Below, one piece after another: positions 50,864 through 62,805 of a stretch of 64,000 nucleotides of DNA. The notes below the pieces were generated by a model. That model was not told the origin of the DNA. It worked only from the letters and a program-made list of their open reading frames with translations, and ran no database searches. The stretch lies in the NCBI GenBank assembly GCA_038373885.1, contig JAWZYV010013564.1:186001-250000 (forward strand), read 5' to 3'. A program made the translations under genes and the position numbers. The DNA is from Cheiracanthium punctorium. Taxonomy: Eukaryota; Arthropoda; Arachnida; Araneae; Cheiracanthiidae. The number at the start of each line of letters is the position of its first letter. The first letter of the stretch is position 1.

Positions 50864-52540
50864 TTTTTTGAATACTTCTTAACCCTTTACAGGTCAATGT
50901 TTCCAATTGGGAACATAAAAGAAAAAAATATAAAAATATATTGAAAAATTAAATTTTATTGATATTGACTTGAAACAATGAGCAGATATAGGTTAAAAGG
51001 TGACTTGATTTTTTGAAATAGAAATCCCATTTCTATCATTAGAGGGAGAAAAGTCTGAAAGAATGTGAGAATAACATTTGAGCAAGAATACTTTTGAATT
51101 TCAAGTTCAATAAATATTGTAATTGCTACTGACATTAAATCTATCCTACTTATATACAATTTTGCCTTAATAAAAAATTTAAAAATTCAGAAAATTTTTG
51201 AAAAATTGAAAACGGAATTTTTATGAAACATTGAACAAGTCTGAAAATCAGACAAAGGTCTGAAGAATCTCATTCCTGATAAAAAGCAGTCATTTTCATA
51301 AATTTTTACAGAACATCTTGATATGCCCCCCCCCCCCTTTCATCTACATTCCATTTTTGTAAAAGTTTGTCAGAAGTCATTAGATTTCCATGGTTTCTTT
51401 TATAACTTAGCGTAGATACAGGATAGGATCGCTTAGAAAGACCCCTACGAAGGACACCCTACCCCTCAGCCTAGAGCTCACGTGTAGCTAATTGGCCATA
51501 ATCCCGCAACAACACAATACAACAACATCATACTCAAGAGTAGTTTTCATGGTCTTAAAAAAAAGTCATTTTAATGTCAATTTATACACAAATATATATA
51601 TATCCCTGTGCGAGTGTGTGTTTGTGCACATACTCCCATATTCTTTATGTTCTTTTACAAATATTTTCCCATGCCGCGGCGCAGCACTGGGTTTCCGAGG
51701 TTGGTACACTGCCGCCACGAATTTTCGTGCAGCACAGACCTCTTCTAATACATAATGATGGTTGATCGATTTTGTCTTGCAGCTTCATCTGTTGCCTGTT
51801 GCGTACGTGCAGGGAGGGGAGTCGGGGGTTCCAGTCCCACTTGTCGAATATTTTTCAACCTAAGATCCATGCATTAATAACTTTTAACAAAAAATTTTTC
51901 CTTTTAACATTAAGATTACATCTATGACCCCGCCCCCCTTATGCTTAAAGATAGTCTGTGTATCAGGGTGCGAATTGAACATTTTCTCCAGGGGGGAGAG
52001 AGGATATTTGAAAAGAAAAAAAAAAAGAAAACGGTCCTCCACTCACATAATATATTAGATATTACATCACAAATGCAGCCGTCCACATGTCTGGGAAGTG
52101 ACTTAAAATTCAAACATAAGTCAACCCTCCGATTTTCTATTTACATAGATTCCTGCCTGTCGATTGTACATCCATCGTCAAATTTGGCTCGAAGCAGAGC
52201 AGTGCTTGTTCCTTCATTTTGCACAGTCTTCCTTAGAAACCTAATCCCAGTTACAGAATGAGAAGCGGCATCAGGCACGTGTATATCGATTTTAAAAGGA
52301 TGTTTGTAACTTGCTCCTTTGTCTAGTAAAGAAAAGAATTTCTACTCTCAATACTTAAAATCGCTGGGTACTGTTGAACTTGAAGGGACAGAGTTTAATT
52401 TTATATTTCTTCAGAAGGGGATAAAGAGTATCTCTGGCAGGAATCAATATTTCTCTTGGCAATGATATCGCACTCTTTATCTGGGACGATCCCAAACACC
52501 CCCTGTCAATTTGCACCCTGCTGTACATGCATTTATCTCC
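49863..52540. other. No supported gene; simple repeats
   Basis: It includes a (TTTA)n run at 50832-50868, a C run near 51326-51338 and several ORFs below 110 codons with no family resemblance. 50200-50520 is less AT-rich and might be an LTR or old exon, but lacks a partner or motif. Confidence 0.35.
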
Positions 52541-52574
52541 AGATTGAAGGACACTACCTGAACTCTCCCAACAT

Positions 52575-52715
52575 GCTGGAGAGTTTAAATTGTCAATTAG
52601 TGCAGCATATGAAAACATTCCCATTCAGACACTATAGGATGTGATGACTAATTTCATTTTCTGTTTGCTTGTGACATCTCTGTATGCCGAATGATGAACA
52701 TTTTGAAAATTTTGC
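52575..52715 (+). repeat. Left arm of an imperfect inverted repeat (partner 53290-53430)
   Basis: AATTGTCAATTAGTG, CAGACACTA and TGTGACATCTCTGTATGC in this arm recur inverted in 53290-53430 at about 80-85% identity. The loop holds a MITE. Confidence 0.7.
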
Positions 52716-52743
52716 TGGACATAAGGATGTATCAAAAAAAACA

Positions 52744-53062
52744 CAGGGTTGCTACTCAATTTCTGAAAAAAAATTCCCTGACTTTTCCAGGTTTTCCAGA
52801 CTTGTTTGCGATAAAAATCCAGACTATTTCTTAAGTTTAGGACGTCAATTTTGGATACCTTCTTAATATTTCCAGCTTCCTAAAGTAAGGTTAAATGTTG
52901 ATATTGTTTACAAATACAGATTTCTGATAATTTAGCAAGTCATTATGTGATTTCCATGTTTTGGGCTAAAATGTACATTTTCCCTGACTTTTTTTTTGCA
53001 AAAAATGAAATTCCCTGACTTTTCCAGATTTTCCCTTTTCTCCTTGATCGGCAGCAACCCTG
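52744..53062. mobile_element. hAT-like MITE, about 319 bp
   Basis: The ends CAGGGTTGCTAC and the inverse of GGCAGCAACCCTG pair, and subterminal TTCCCTGACTTTTCCAG units occur in both halves, here partly as direct copies. The flanking duplication is blurred by A runs. Confidence 0.6.
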
Positions 53063-53289
53063 AAACAGGACACATCCAGGAGATTAAAACCTTTGTTTTA
53101 AAATTAAAAATGTCAAAAACAAAGTTCCAGGTAAGAATGCAGCAAACAGCATGTTTATTATACAGGCTTTAAAATTTTGATACAGAATTTTTGAAATAGT
53201 AATTACAATAGTTGCTAACAGTCTTGCTGCACATCGTAAAGCTCGTATTACCATGTATCAGTATATTCGTTTTCTTCAAGCAGTCACAG

Positions 53290-53430
53290 TACAAATTTTT
53301 AAAACGTTCATCGTTCAGCATACAGAGATGTCACAAGCAATAGGAAAAATTATATCAGTCACCACAGCCTGTAGTGTCTGAGTGAGAATGGTTTCATATG
53401 CCACACTAATTGACAATTCAAGCTCTCTAT
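53290..53430 (-). repeat. Right arm of the imperfect inverted repeat
   Basis: Inverse of 52575-52715; see that entry. Without the MITE the loop would be about 250 bp. Confidence 0.7.
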
Positions 53431-53479
53431 ACTCTTTTTCAATCTAACCTGACAGTGTATGAAAAGCTGCGAGTGCCGT

Positions 53480-53867
53480 ATTGCACTGTTTGCCAAGTAT
53501 TCATGCGCACTTTGGACAGCAAAGCTTTTATGCAATAAACCCAATTTTTTGAAAATAATGGCAAAGTATTAAATTAATGAGTATGCTAATTTTAGTTTGA
53601 TCATATAAACATGGTTTTTTCCATTTAGCAAAGAATTTAACATAAAAATGTAGTACATATATGGGCAAACTATATCGTAAGGACCTTACGATTTACAATT
53701 TTATTCCAACAGTTATATTTATAGGCTGTATTTAATCAAATATTTTATTCAACATGTATTATATAGCTACTTTGCATAATTATATTTTTTAAAGTTTTAT
53801 GAAATTAAAAAGTTGTAAATGGTTCCTAAGTTTCTCGTTTTTCTTTTTTTTAAATTAGTTTATACTT

Positions 53868-53898
<31 letters not shown>

Positions 53899-54848
53899 GT
53901 GAGAATATCCTTAACTGCCAATACAAGCTTGTTTTAAGCAATAGTGTTAATTCAAAAATAAATACCCAGGTAAATACCCATTTTGGGTATATACCCGTGT
54001 ATTTATCCTTGAAAATAAATACCCGGATATTTTACATCACTGGTCATGCTGGAACCAACTAAACCATTCGATGAAAGCTCGGACAGTAGTAGTGATGAGG
54101 AAGTATCACTGAAAGAAAAACCTTACAATGTCAAACCTACTGCCTCTACACAATGCAGAGATACCAAAATCCAATTGTAAAATACAGGAGCATCCTTTCA
54201 CAATATAAAAATTTATATGGTGGCATAAGCATAGCATCAAAAGAGAGGGAGAACTTTGTAAAAAAAATAAAATTAAAAAAATTCACTTCAAACATTAATT
54301 TTGAAATTTTAGAAAAATTTCACTTTTACATCTTGATTTCAATATGTGACTACTATAATCTTTACACAATACTGCAGTAGTAACTAAAACAACTATTTTA
54401 AACTAGTGAAACAGCATGTTATAACATGGCTGTCTGCTCAGGCAGCCATGGTATAGTTTTCATTAATAAAGTATTTTATAAACACATTTCAAATGTACAT
54501 CTTTGAAGTAGATTTGATCTTAAAAATTAATAACTTTGAGAAAATCATAAGTGAATTTAAATAAAATTAATTTATAATTAAAAAAATACATAAAAAAATG
54601 TAAACTAAGGGTTAATTTTTAATCATTAGGTACCGGAAACTTTAATAATGCAATGCGGGGGGGGGGGGGGGGATAGTCACTTAAAGGAGAAAAAAATATT
54701 GAAATTTTCTCCCTGCCTCTAAGAAATAAGTTTTGAAGAGAAAAAAATCTTTTTTTTTTTTGTCAATTTTCAGATTTCAAGAGCAAATTAAAAATATCAG
54801 AGAAACTCAGGCAAAATATGAGCACTTGGCAATCTGGCTGATCTGATA
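53480..54848. other. AT-rich stretch without genes
   Basis: It contains a (TA)n(TG)n run at 53868-53902, a G run at 54657-54672 and a short ACCCGGGTAT-like segment of repeated TACCC motifs near 53965-54030. No protein similarity was recognised. Confidence 0.35.
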
Positions 54849-54850
54849 TA

Positions 54851-55891
54851 CAGGGTGTCTGAAAAAGGTGGTAACGAGCTTTAATTCTTTATCTACTAGA
54901 GATAAGTGGGCAGTGTAAATTGAAAAAAATGTTCAAAATAAGGTCAGAAATAAGACTCCATTAAGAAAAAAATCCTCTCGTTTATTTACAAAAAGTTACA
55001 CTTTAATTCGTGTATGGTCCCTGCACAAAACATTCCCAGTTAGTAAAATGTGCCCCATACACTACTGAGGTGAAGTACCAAATTTGAGCCATACATCATA
55101 TAAGGTCCCAGAGATATCGTTAAAAAAAAAAAAAAAAAAAAAAATGATCGGGAACTGTACAGTTCACCCCCGATAACTTGGGACTTGAGCCTGTACAGGA
55201 ATTCATTTCCTGTACTGGACCTCAGGTTAGAAGTTACTTTCCCCCTATTCCCTTAGTGGGCAATTGGCAAATGTCCTCTTCACCAAGAGAATGGAATTTC
55301 ATGGTCATTGTGTGCTTTTCGAAGAACATCTTCCTTTTCCACTTCACACCGTGAGTGCAGTAAGGCACTGATTGTGGGGTCCCTCAGTTAATTATGCGAA
55401 GGGACTCTTCATTCCCTTCACCTATTTTCAACAAATCAGCACGTTCGAAGGCTGGTAACCTGAGTGCCAAGTTATTGGAGGTGGACAGTACATGATTTTG
55501 AATGTAAACGTTTATTGGAAGAGTGGAAAAAAAGGTTCTTTTGTAATATTTGTACGACCCCTGAAATGCAATCATTCGACGTGATTTTTTACCTTCGAGA
55601 GCCATTGAAAAGTGGTTTAAGTCAGCATTATAATTGTCTTCATATCTTTGACACTTTTTAAGGTATAGTTCTCAAATTTCATGTCACCTCATTAGTGTAG
55701 GGAGCACATTTTTAAATGGGAATTGTTTTGTATGTGGGTTGTATGCAAATTAAAAAAGTAACTTCTTGAAAATGAACGAGAGGAATTTTTTTTTGCGGAG
55801 TCTTATTTTGAACACTTTTTCAATTTACACTGTCCACTTATCTGTAATAGATAAAGAATTAAAGCCTACTACTACCTTTTTTGGGACACTC
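54851..55891. mobile_element. TIR element with TA flanks, 1041 bp, no recognised gene
   Basis: CAGGGTGTCTGAAAAAGGTGG at the left is matched by the inverse of CCTTTTTTGGGACACTC at the right, and similarity goes on for about 150 bp (AGATAAGTGG / CCACTTATCT, then ATTTTTTTCAATTTACAC-like). TA stands on both sides (54849-54850, 55892-55893). The middle is non-coding, with a poly-A run at 55122-55144. It is likely a Tc1/mariner-type derivative. Confidence 0.7.
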
Positions 55892-56299
55892 TATAAAATT
55901 AATCAAATATGAAAAAACTTTATATGCTGGTAAATAGGGCAAAATATGACAGAAGAAAAATACACTTAAAGAAACTAATGATAACCTTTAAATTTTTCAT
56001 CTTAAAATAAATAAAAAGGTTACACACATAATACATACTTTTATATTTTGATTTTTTGTTCCAGCTGGTGCAGAACGTAGTAAAATCCTCAAAGCTTCAA
56101 TATGTTTCCCTCTAAGCTAGGTTAAGTTATATAACACTTGTTCACTTTTATTTATAAAATGTGTAAAAACTAAAAATACTGACATATGTTAAATAGAAGG
56201 TTATTTGGCCATTCTGGAAATAAATTTACAAGCAGTGTATTTGCCTCTAACATCTTCATAAGTTGACCCAAGAATTTTTTCCAGGGTCCCATTTTTGTG

Positions 56300-56462
56300 A
56301 AAATTGCTTATTTTTGTGAATTTCAATACTTATTTTTGTAAATTTCAACACTTATTTTTGTAAATTTCAACACTTATTTTTGTAAATTTCAATACTTATT
56401 TTTGTAAATTTCAACACTTATTTTTGTAAATTTTCATACCAATTTTTCTAAAGTAACTTTTT
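56300..56462. repeat. 22-bp minisatellite, about 7 copies
   Basis: CTTATTTTTGTAAATTTCAACA repeats in tandem with few changes (CAACA/CAATA alternate). Confidence 0.92.
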
Positions 56463-56904
56463 TTGTTAAAATAATTGATAAAAACAAATTAAAATGCAGG
56501 GTAAAATGCCAATAAAGGGCCATTTTAATGGACTATATTTTTGTGAAGGGTTTGTTTCAACTGATTGTAATTTTGTGAAGAAGCTGCAAAACTGACCCAA
56601 TTTTTGTCTGCATTGACACCTGATCTTTAAAACAAAAACTGCGTTGATACAGGACCTTATTAGACACACAAAATTTTACAAAACGTTCTGAAATGCACAT
56701 AAAAAACAAAAATACATTTGTTTAAACAATATACAACAGCAAATCTTTTATAATGCAAACAGACATTTAGAAACTCACCATGCAAAAAACAAACAGGATG
56801 TCATAATCACTAAATCTGAGTCCATATTTTTTTTTTGGCTTTAGCGAGCATTTTCTTTTTTAGTTTTAATTTTTAAAAAAGGCTAAAAACAGACCACTGG
56901 TTGT

Positions 56905-56968
56905 TGTCATTTTTATTTACCTAGTATCTTGGAACTGCACAATATCGAGTATAACCACCATTTACTTC
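56905..56968. repeat. Direct repeat, copy 1 (partner 57393-57455)
   Basis: The stretch around GTATCTTGGAACTGCACAAT and ATCGAGTATAACCACC occurs in both places, about 488 bp apart, same strand. It suggests a duplicated segment or the ends of a small direct-repeat element. Confidence 0.75.
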
Positions 56969-57392
56969 AAAAAATCATAGTTTAAATAAAATTGGTACTT
57001 TGTATAAACATATAGAACAGTAAAAATAAACAGTACACACGTTACAAGAAGCTAAATAGCCTCCCTTCATCAGCATTAAAGTTTTTTTCAATTAACTATA
57101 ACAATTTAGCTGCGATAAGTCCCACACCAAGCCTGTTGCTTGTGGCATCAAAATGAGGAGGTAACACTTTGACTAACACAATCAAGATTTACATGCAGGC
57201 AGTAGTTCTAAATAATTAAATTGAACTTATCTGCTTATCATTCTCAGAAGTGGGTGGTTGGTTTGTTGCATCGCAGCTCTCAATACAATCCTTTTTGGTA
57301 CACACAGCAGTGTTTTCATAAATATTCAGGTCACTTGTTTTCTCACTGTCAATTTAAATGATCAAATTGAGTGATTAGAAGTTTTTGCTTTT

Positions 57393-57455
57393 TCTCCATT
57401 TTTATTCACCTCGTATCTTGGAACTGCACAATATCGAGTATAACCACCTGGCGAA
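57393..57455. repeat. Direct repeat, copy 2
   Basis: Second copy of 56905-56968, nearly identical over about 55 bp. Confidence 0.75.
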
Positions 57456-57547
57456 ACCCAAATGAAGTATCAAGAGATTTCTCACGATGCTTTTTGCAGA
57501 TGTACTTTCCACTTCGATATCTGATTTGTCATACACATAGATGAATC

Positions 57548-57730
57548 CAGGGCCAAACCCAGAAAAAAACTTCAGGGAGGCTCCAAAAGTTTTGGAGGAG
57601 GACCAAACAGTGAAAAGACGAATTGTTCACAAACTTTATCATTATTATTTTGTTAATAAAATTTTAAGTGTGTGTGTGTGGGGGGGGGGGGGAACCGGAG
57701 CCCCTGGTCCACCCCCTGGCTATGGCCTTG
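57548..57730. mobile_element. hAT-like MITE, 183 bp
   Basis: The ends CAGGGCCAAACCCAG and the inverse of CTGGCTATGGCCTTG are approximate inverted repeats. GATGAATC and AATGAATC flank it (7 of 8 equal). A G run occurs near the right end. A related end (CAAGGCCGTACCCAGG) lies at 58024-58040 without a visible partner. Confidence 0.65.
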
Positions 57731-58040
57731 AATGAATCACCATTTGTCTATGGTCATAGACATGTGAATTACCACTGGCCATCAATATGACAAAGAAAGT
57801 CCTCTTGTTTGACTTTCAGGGATAGTGGATTGGTGACAGCAGCCTAAATAAAAGTGCAGCATTTTTGCATTGTGTTAGTATTAGTAGGTCTCTCTCAATT
57901 TCAGTAATCTTTTGAAAACTTAACGCGAGAGAATTTTTAGTGAGACTGGTTCTCCCGGACATTTGTTAAAAGACCATTTGCGAGTACAGAGGCAGCTGCC
58001 AAAAGATCAAAGGATTGACTGATGACCAAGGCCGTACCCA

Positions 58041-59926
58041 GGGTGGTGGTCCTATGGGTCTGGACCCATGACACTGTTATTTTTAGAGCTCTGCCCAATG
58101 CCTCACCTTTTCGAATGCTCTGGTCATGTACTGGTGCATAACCGGTGAATTATCGAACGTGCCCTTGATCTCACTCCCTCCCACATGTTCCCTCTAGATA
58201 AGAAGGACTTAAATAAATAAACTCTTCTAAAGCACACACCTTCATTGCTAACAGAAGAAACAAGCAGCTGTCTGAGTTCAAATCAGAGGAATGCAGCACT
58301 AACTAACCAGTTAAAGGGTGAGAGATAAGACAACTTCTCCTTACCCCCCCCCCTCCCTCCAGTCCTTCACGAAACAAAAATAAGTAACATATGTTAATAC
58401 CTTTGTCAGACTTATGTTTAGCAGATATAAGCACTGAATGTATTAAAATCTAATAAAGCAACACATACATGTGATACCCCTGATTTTGTATATTGTTACA
58501 TGCCAATGTTTCTTTTTTGGAATATTGTACTTTTATGCAAGATTGAGAAAAGATATCTTGCTATTATTTGAATTTCTTTTATTATCCCTTTGAATTTATC
58601 CTTTGGTAATACAATAGAGAAATTTTTTTTTGGAAATTTGAATTGTTGGGAATTTTAGAGATTTTTTTTTTCTTGTGTACAGTGAAAATTCTAACAAAGT
58701 CGATTTTTAGAAATTTTTACGTTTGAAAAATAAATAATATATCATAAAAGCAATCAGACTTTCAGTAATAAGCAGTATTTTTTTCAAACTGATAGATACA
58801 ACAGTTTAATTTCATAAAAATAGTAAACATGATGTTCCGAAATAGGAACATTGGCATGTAAAAGATAAGCAAAGATATTGATAAATCAATAAATAAAATG
58901 TCTTTGTAACATCAGTATTTTCTTCCCTTCAGATTTTTCTTTTACATGAAAATTTAAAAAAACACTTGACTGTTGGTATAACTAATTGGGAGAAAATATA
59001 TTTATATTTTATTCCTTTTTTTTTTATTTAAAGAGTAAAAATTCTTTAAAATCTAAAATAATCATAAAATGGCACTAATTTCACCAAACGTTTCGAAAGG
59101 AAAAGAGTTCTCTTTTTTTCAGCATTGGTAGCACAAGATGCACTTTTAAACACTGGATAAAGACAGCTTAATATATCCCTCAAGGAAAAACACAATAATA
59201 ATCTTAAGCAATTAGAGGAGGGGAATTGCCCCCCCCTCCAATCTTTGTCTCAAAATCCTTTCATTTGAGGCATTTGTATCAAAATTTTGCTTTTAAACTC
59301 TTGAATTCCAATTGTGTCCCTCCCCCAAAATTTTTGCTCTGAGCTCATGGTAATAATAGTAATTATTTAGTAATAATAAATAAATTCTATAGCTAACACG
59401 CTAAAGCATTTTACCTCTTGTAAATGGTGAAATTAATAACATATTTCCCTTTCTCTACTGCTTTTAATTAGAAATCAATTTAGAATGTTATGGCATAAAA
59501 CGCTGGAGCACTAAGACTTTCACACTACATATTTTAACTGTTTGTATGAATATAGTAGTACTTTTATGAAATCTTACTGGTTGCAGACTAAGAGGAAAGG
59601 GGAATATAATTCCAGCAATTATGCAATAAATATTTTTACATACTTTGTTGTATACAGTTATTTTCTCTGCCAGCAGATCTCTTAATGTTTAAAAGTAAAA
59701 TAAATATCAAATAGCGTGGACAAAATCTTTCAATTTTTGCAAATAATAAGATGTTATGTTTTTTGTTGTTCCTTGACAAAATCTAAACTCATCATATGGT
59801 TTGCAACAGCTTCAATAACAAACTAATTATAATAAAGAATTGAAAAAAATTAGTTTCTTGTACTGTAATTCCCACTTTTACAAACATTAAACCTAAATGG
59901 CTTAAGCAACTCTGAAAAACATGTTT
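58041..59926. other. AT-rich stretch without genes
   Basis: Nothing beyond short chance ORFs and C-rich runs (58346-58362, 59230-59240). Confidence 0.35.
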
Positions 59927-59934
59927 CTTAAGAA

Positions 59935-60953
59935 CAGGGTTGGCTTTTTACCGGTAAAAACTGGTTTTTACCAGGGCATGGTAAAAACTAGGTTTTTACT
60001 GATAAAAACCTGGGGAAAAGGGGTAAAAACCTAATGATACAATAAACTCCCTGAGTCATGAACTGTATATTAATGCTATTTATAAAACTGTATTTTCATG
60101 TAATTGATGGGGATATATCATCATCAGGACATCCTGATGATGCAAACTACATTATGCAATAAATAATATTTGTAAGCATTTGGTTTTCATTAAAATGATT
60201 AAGATAAGTTAAGTGTAATAAAAGTATATTTACAATTTTCCTTTAAGTAAAAATTATTAAACTAGCCTGCATTACATAATTGTAATAAATATTGTAATGT
60301 GCCTTCTCATAATAGTTTTAATAAGTTTGATAATGATAAATGTACATTATCTATAAATTTGAATTCTTGTAAGATGAAAACATGGATGAAAGTTTTCAGT
60401 GTTTATTATATTCTTTAAAATGAACTATTTTTGTATAGCATTCTTTACTTACCAAATCAGACACTGAATTAGGTGCATATTGTTATATAGAAATGGAAAT
60501 AAGTAATATTAAATGTCCTGAACTTTTATATCTGAGAAAATGAAAAAATGGCAGATAAATCTTCATTGTTTGCTTGTGGATTAAGGCCGATTAACTGCAC
60601 TAGGGTCCTAGTCCTATAGGGGAATACCTTCCTATTTCTAAGGGATCCTAGCCAGTATTTATGCGCAGTTTTTGAAAAAAAAAAAAAAAAGGGGGGAAAC
60701 TCCGAACAGCTAGATCAACAAGCAAGACCGGGATATAAACCTGGCATCTCCCACCATCCAGTTTCGAGAGCAGAACCTCTGTCATTGGCTACTATTTGAG
60801 GTAGCCAATGGTAAATCTTCAAAAAAGTGAAAAAATTGTCAAACTAATAAGTTTTTCTCAAAGGTTGTAAAAACCCTGGTAAAAACATGTTTTTCCAAAG
60901 ACCATAGTAAAAACCGGTAAATACCATCAGACGGTAAATACCGTCCAACCCTG
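59935..60953. mobile_element. Non-autonomous hAT element with GGTAAAAACC subrepeats, 1019 bp
   Basis: The ends are CAGGGTTGG and CCAACCCTG. CTTAAGAA flanks both sides exactly (59927-59934, 60954-60961). Near each end TTTTTACC/GGTAAAAA motifs recur about eight times in both orientations, possibly transposase-binding sites. It has no ORF and contains a minus-strand SINE-like segment. Confidence 0.88.
60590..60800 (-). mobile_element. tRNA-SINE-like segment
   Basis: On the minus strand GGTTTATATCCCGG resembles a tRNA B-box and its stem, preceded by a GTTCTGCTCTCG-type segment. A body with TAGGATCCCTTAG follows. The A-box is poor and no duplication was seen, so the call is tentative. Confidence 0.35.
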
Positions 60954-60961
60954 CTTAAGAA

Positions 60962-62162
60962 TAAAATTTGCATAGCAAAATGAATATAGGTAGATAATAT
61001 AAAATAATATGTATTTACAAATTTTCCAGCATGCTTCCTAAACTGTATATGTATTAACTTGTGTGGATGTTTTACTCTAAAATTTTTGTTTTAATTTGGT
61101 AATAACAAAATATTTAAACGGGGTATTTTAAATGTTTGAAAATAAAAACATGCTTAATAATTTGGAGATCTATTTTTACAATTAACCCTTTAAATGCCGC
61201 ACTATGATCCAGGAATAAAGGATATAAATTCATCAAAATTGCATTAGAATACACCAATAATGACTATAATTTTTTTTTATATCTATCGTGGCTGTTATAT
61301 TTAAAGTTGCAAGTTCATTGCTGTAAACTAAAAATACTTATAGAACTATAATCAAGATAAATTATGGCTATATAACTAAAAAATAAATTTACATTTATTG
61401 GAAAAATTTAGATTTTATGCAAATCCTTCATTTATATTTGAATGCACCATAATTTCTGTATATCAAGAGTCAGCTCCTCTCTTGAATTTACAGGGAATAA
61501 AATTTTGTAAATACAGTCGAGGGCCTAAAATCTGCTAACATCCGAAATCCGCACACCTTCTCTCTCGAAAGCGAAATCTGCACACCTTCTCTTTACATCT
61601 TTCTGATGTAAATAATGAAATTTGCAGTCATCCATTAATGATGAAATTGTTGAAAAGTGTTTTGAATCCAGATATATATGATTCTGATGAAAACTTGGGT
61701 ATAATAATAAAATCCATTTGATAAAAGTTTAAAGGAGGAGAAGAATACCTTAAAATTTTAGAATAGCAAAGTTCTGTAACAAAACAAGAATTAATGATAG
61801 AATACAATTTGCAAAAATAAATAAATAAAAGATAGAAAAAAAAAAAAAGAAAAGAAAGAAAGAAACTGAAAGTAGAAAAGAAAAAAAAAACATTTAAAAA
61901 CAAATCCCCATAGAACATGTTCACAAAATTCAAAAAGGAAATTTTGAAATGATTTGCTTTGCTAGTCTTCATGTAACTTCTTATTTTTTCTCCTGTGATT
62001 TTGTGTTTAATGTGAAAAAACACATGAAATACTTTTGACTGTGTTCTTATTTCATTGCAGTTGTATTTGTTTCCTCCGTACTTGAGAATTGGGTGTGAGA
62101 GGGCGCACCCAGCGCCAAAACTGTCAGAGTACGAACCGAAACCTTTTCGGATCTCTGTAGAT
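60962..62162. other. AT-rich stretch, purine-rich run, no gene
   Basis: A 233-codon minus-strand ORF (61628-62329) runs through A/G-rich low-complexity sequence (61835-61895) and into the palindrome; it lacks a domain and I do not consider it a gene. Confidence 0.45.
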
Positions 62163-62497
62163 GTAAATAAAAAACTTTGTAAAAAACACACATAAGAAGT
62201 TATAGGTAAGAAGATGCGCATGCTTCGGTCAAAAATTGTTTTAACCTTCATCAGTCCAAGCCCTTCGTCGCAAGGAACACAGGGAACTGAAAAGAGATAA
62301 ACAAGCAAACAAGTTGCCACAAGGGGCAACTTGCCCCTTGTGGCAACTTGCTTGCTTGTTTATCTCTTTTCAGTTCCCTGTGTTCCTTACGACGAAGGGC
62401 TTTGACTGATGAAGGTCAAAACAATTTTTGACCGAAGCATGCGCATTTTCTTACCTATAACTTCTTATGTGTGTTTTTTACAAAGTTTTTTATTTAC
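62163..62497. repeat. Second long palindrome, about 335 bp, few mismatches
   Basis: The arms mirror about C62330 (AAGGGGCAACTTGCCCCTT). Mismatches are few (for example CCAAGCCC against GGGCTTTG). As in the palindrome at 49082-49412, a CTGATGA box, a perfect 8-bp hairpin and GAA lie in the outer arm. Confidence 0.9.
62406..62440 (+). ncRNA. Hammerhead-like core remnant (candidate)
   Basis: CTGATGA (62406-62412), then GGTCAAAA...TTTTGACC as an 8-bp stem II with a 4-base loop, then GAAG where GAAA is expected. The third position change and lack of a clear stem III or stem I make activity unlikely, but the layout parallels 49337-49372. Confidence 0.25.
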
Positions 62498-62524
62498 TTT
62501 ATCGTTTAACACCAGTAATTTGAG

Positions 62525-62731
62525 TGTTTTTTACCCTCGGTAGATCTAGTTCAGTTTTTGTAGCCGCTCTATGTGCGAGCGTTTTTGTATGCACAGCGAA
62601 CCAACCGCTGCCATTTCAACTTATTGCTATTAAAGAATTTGTTAAGTTTGTCAAAGAGGCGAGTTTCACTCATAACAGCAACGAACCAGCCCATTACAGT
62701 CCACTAGTTATTTCCTGAGCTCTCGCGGACA
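62525..62731 (+). repeat. Probable 5' LTR of the right BEL/Pao element
   Basis: It runs from TGTTTTTTACCC to CTCGCGGACA and lies just upstream of the primer site. The partner LTR is beyond the window, so the left border rests only on the TG dinucleotide. Confidence 0.45.
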
Positions 62732-62736
62732 TTTTG

Positions 62737-62750
62737 TGGTCCGTACTTCG
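62737..62750 (+). promoter_or_regulatory. Probable primer-binding site of the right BEL/Pao element
   Basis: TGGTCCGTACTTCG five bases after the LTR resembles the TGGTCC... primer sites of many BEL/Pao elements. The donor tRNA was not identified. Confidence 0.45.
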
Positions 62751-62805
62751 CAAGAGAGCTGTTAGTTTCAATTAGTACGAAAGATTCCTACAGTTTAGCA
62801 CCAAG

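Noticed and set aside
61628..62329. 233-codon minus-strand ORF
   Set aside because: Runs through A/G-rich low-complexity sequence and into a palindrome arm; no domain.
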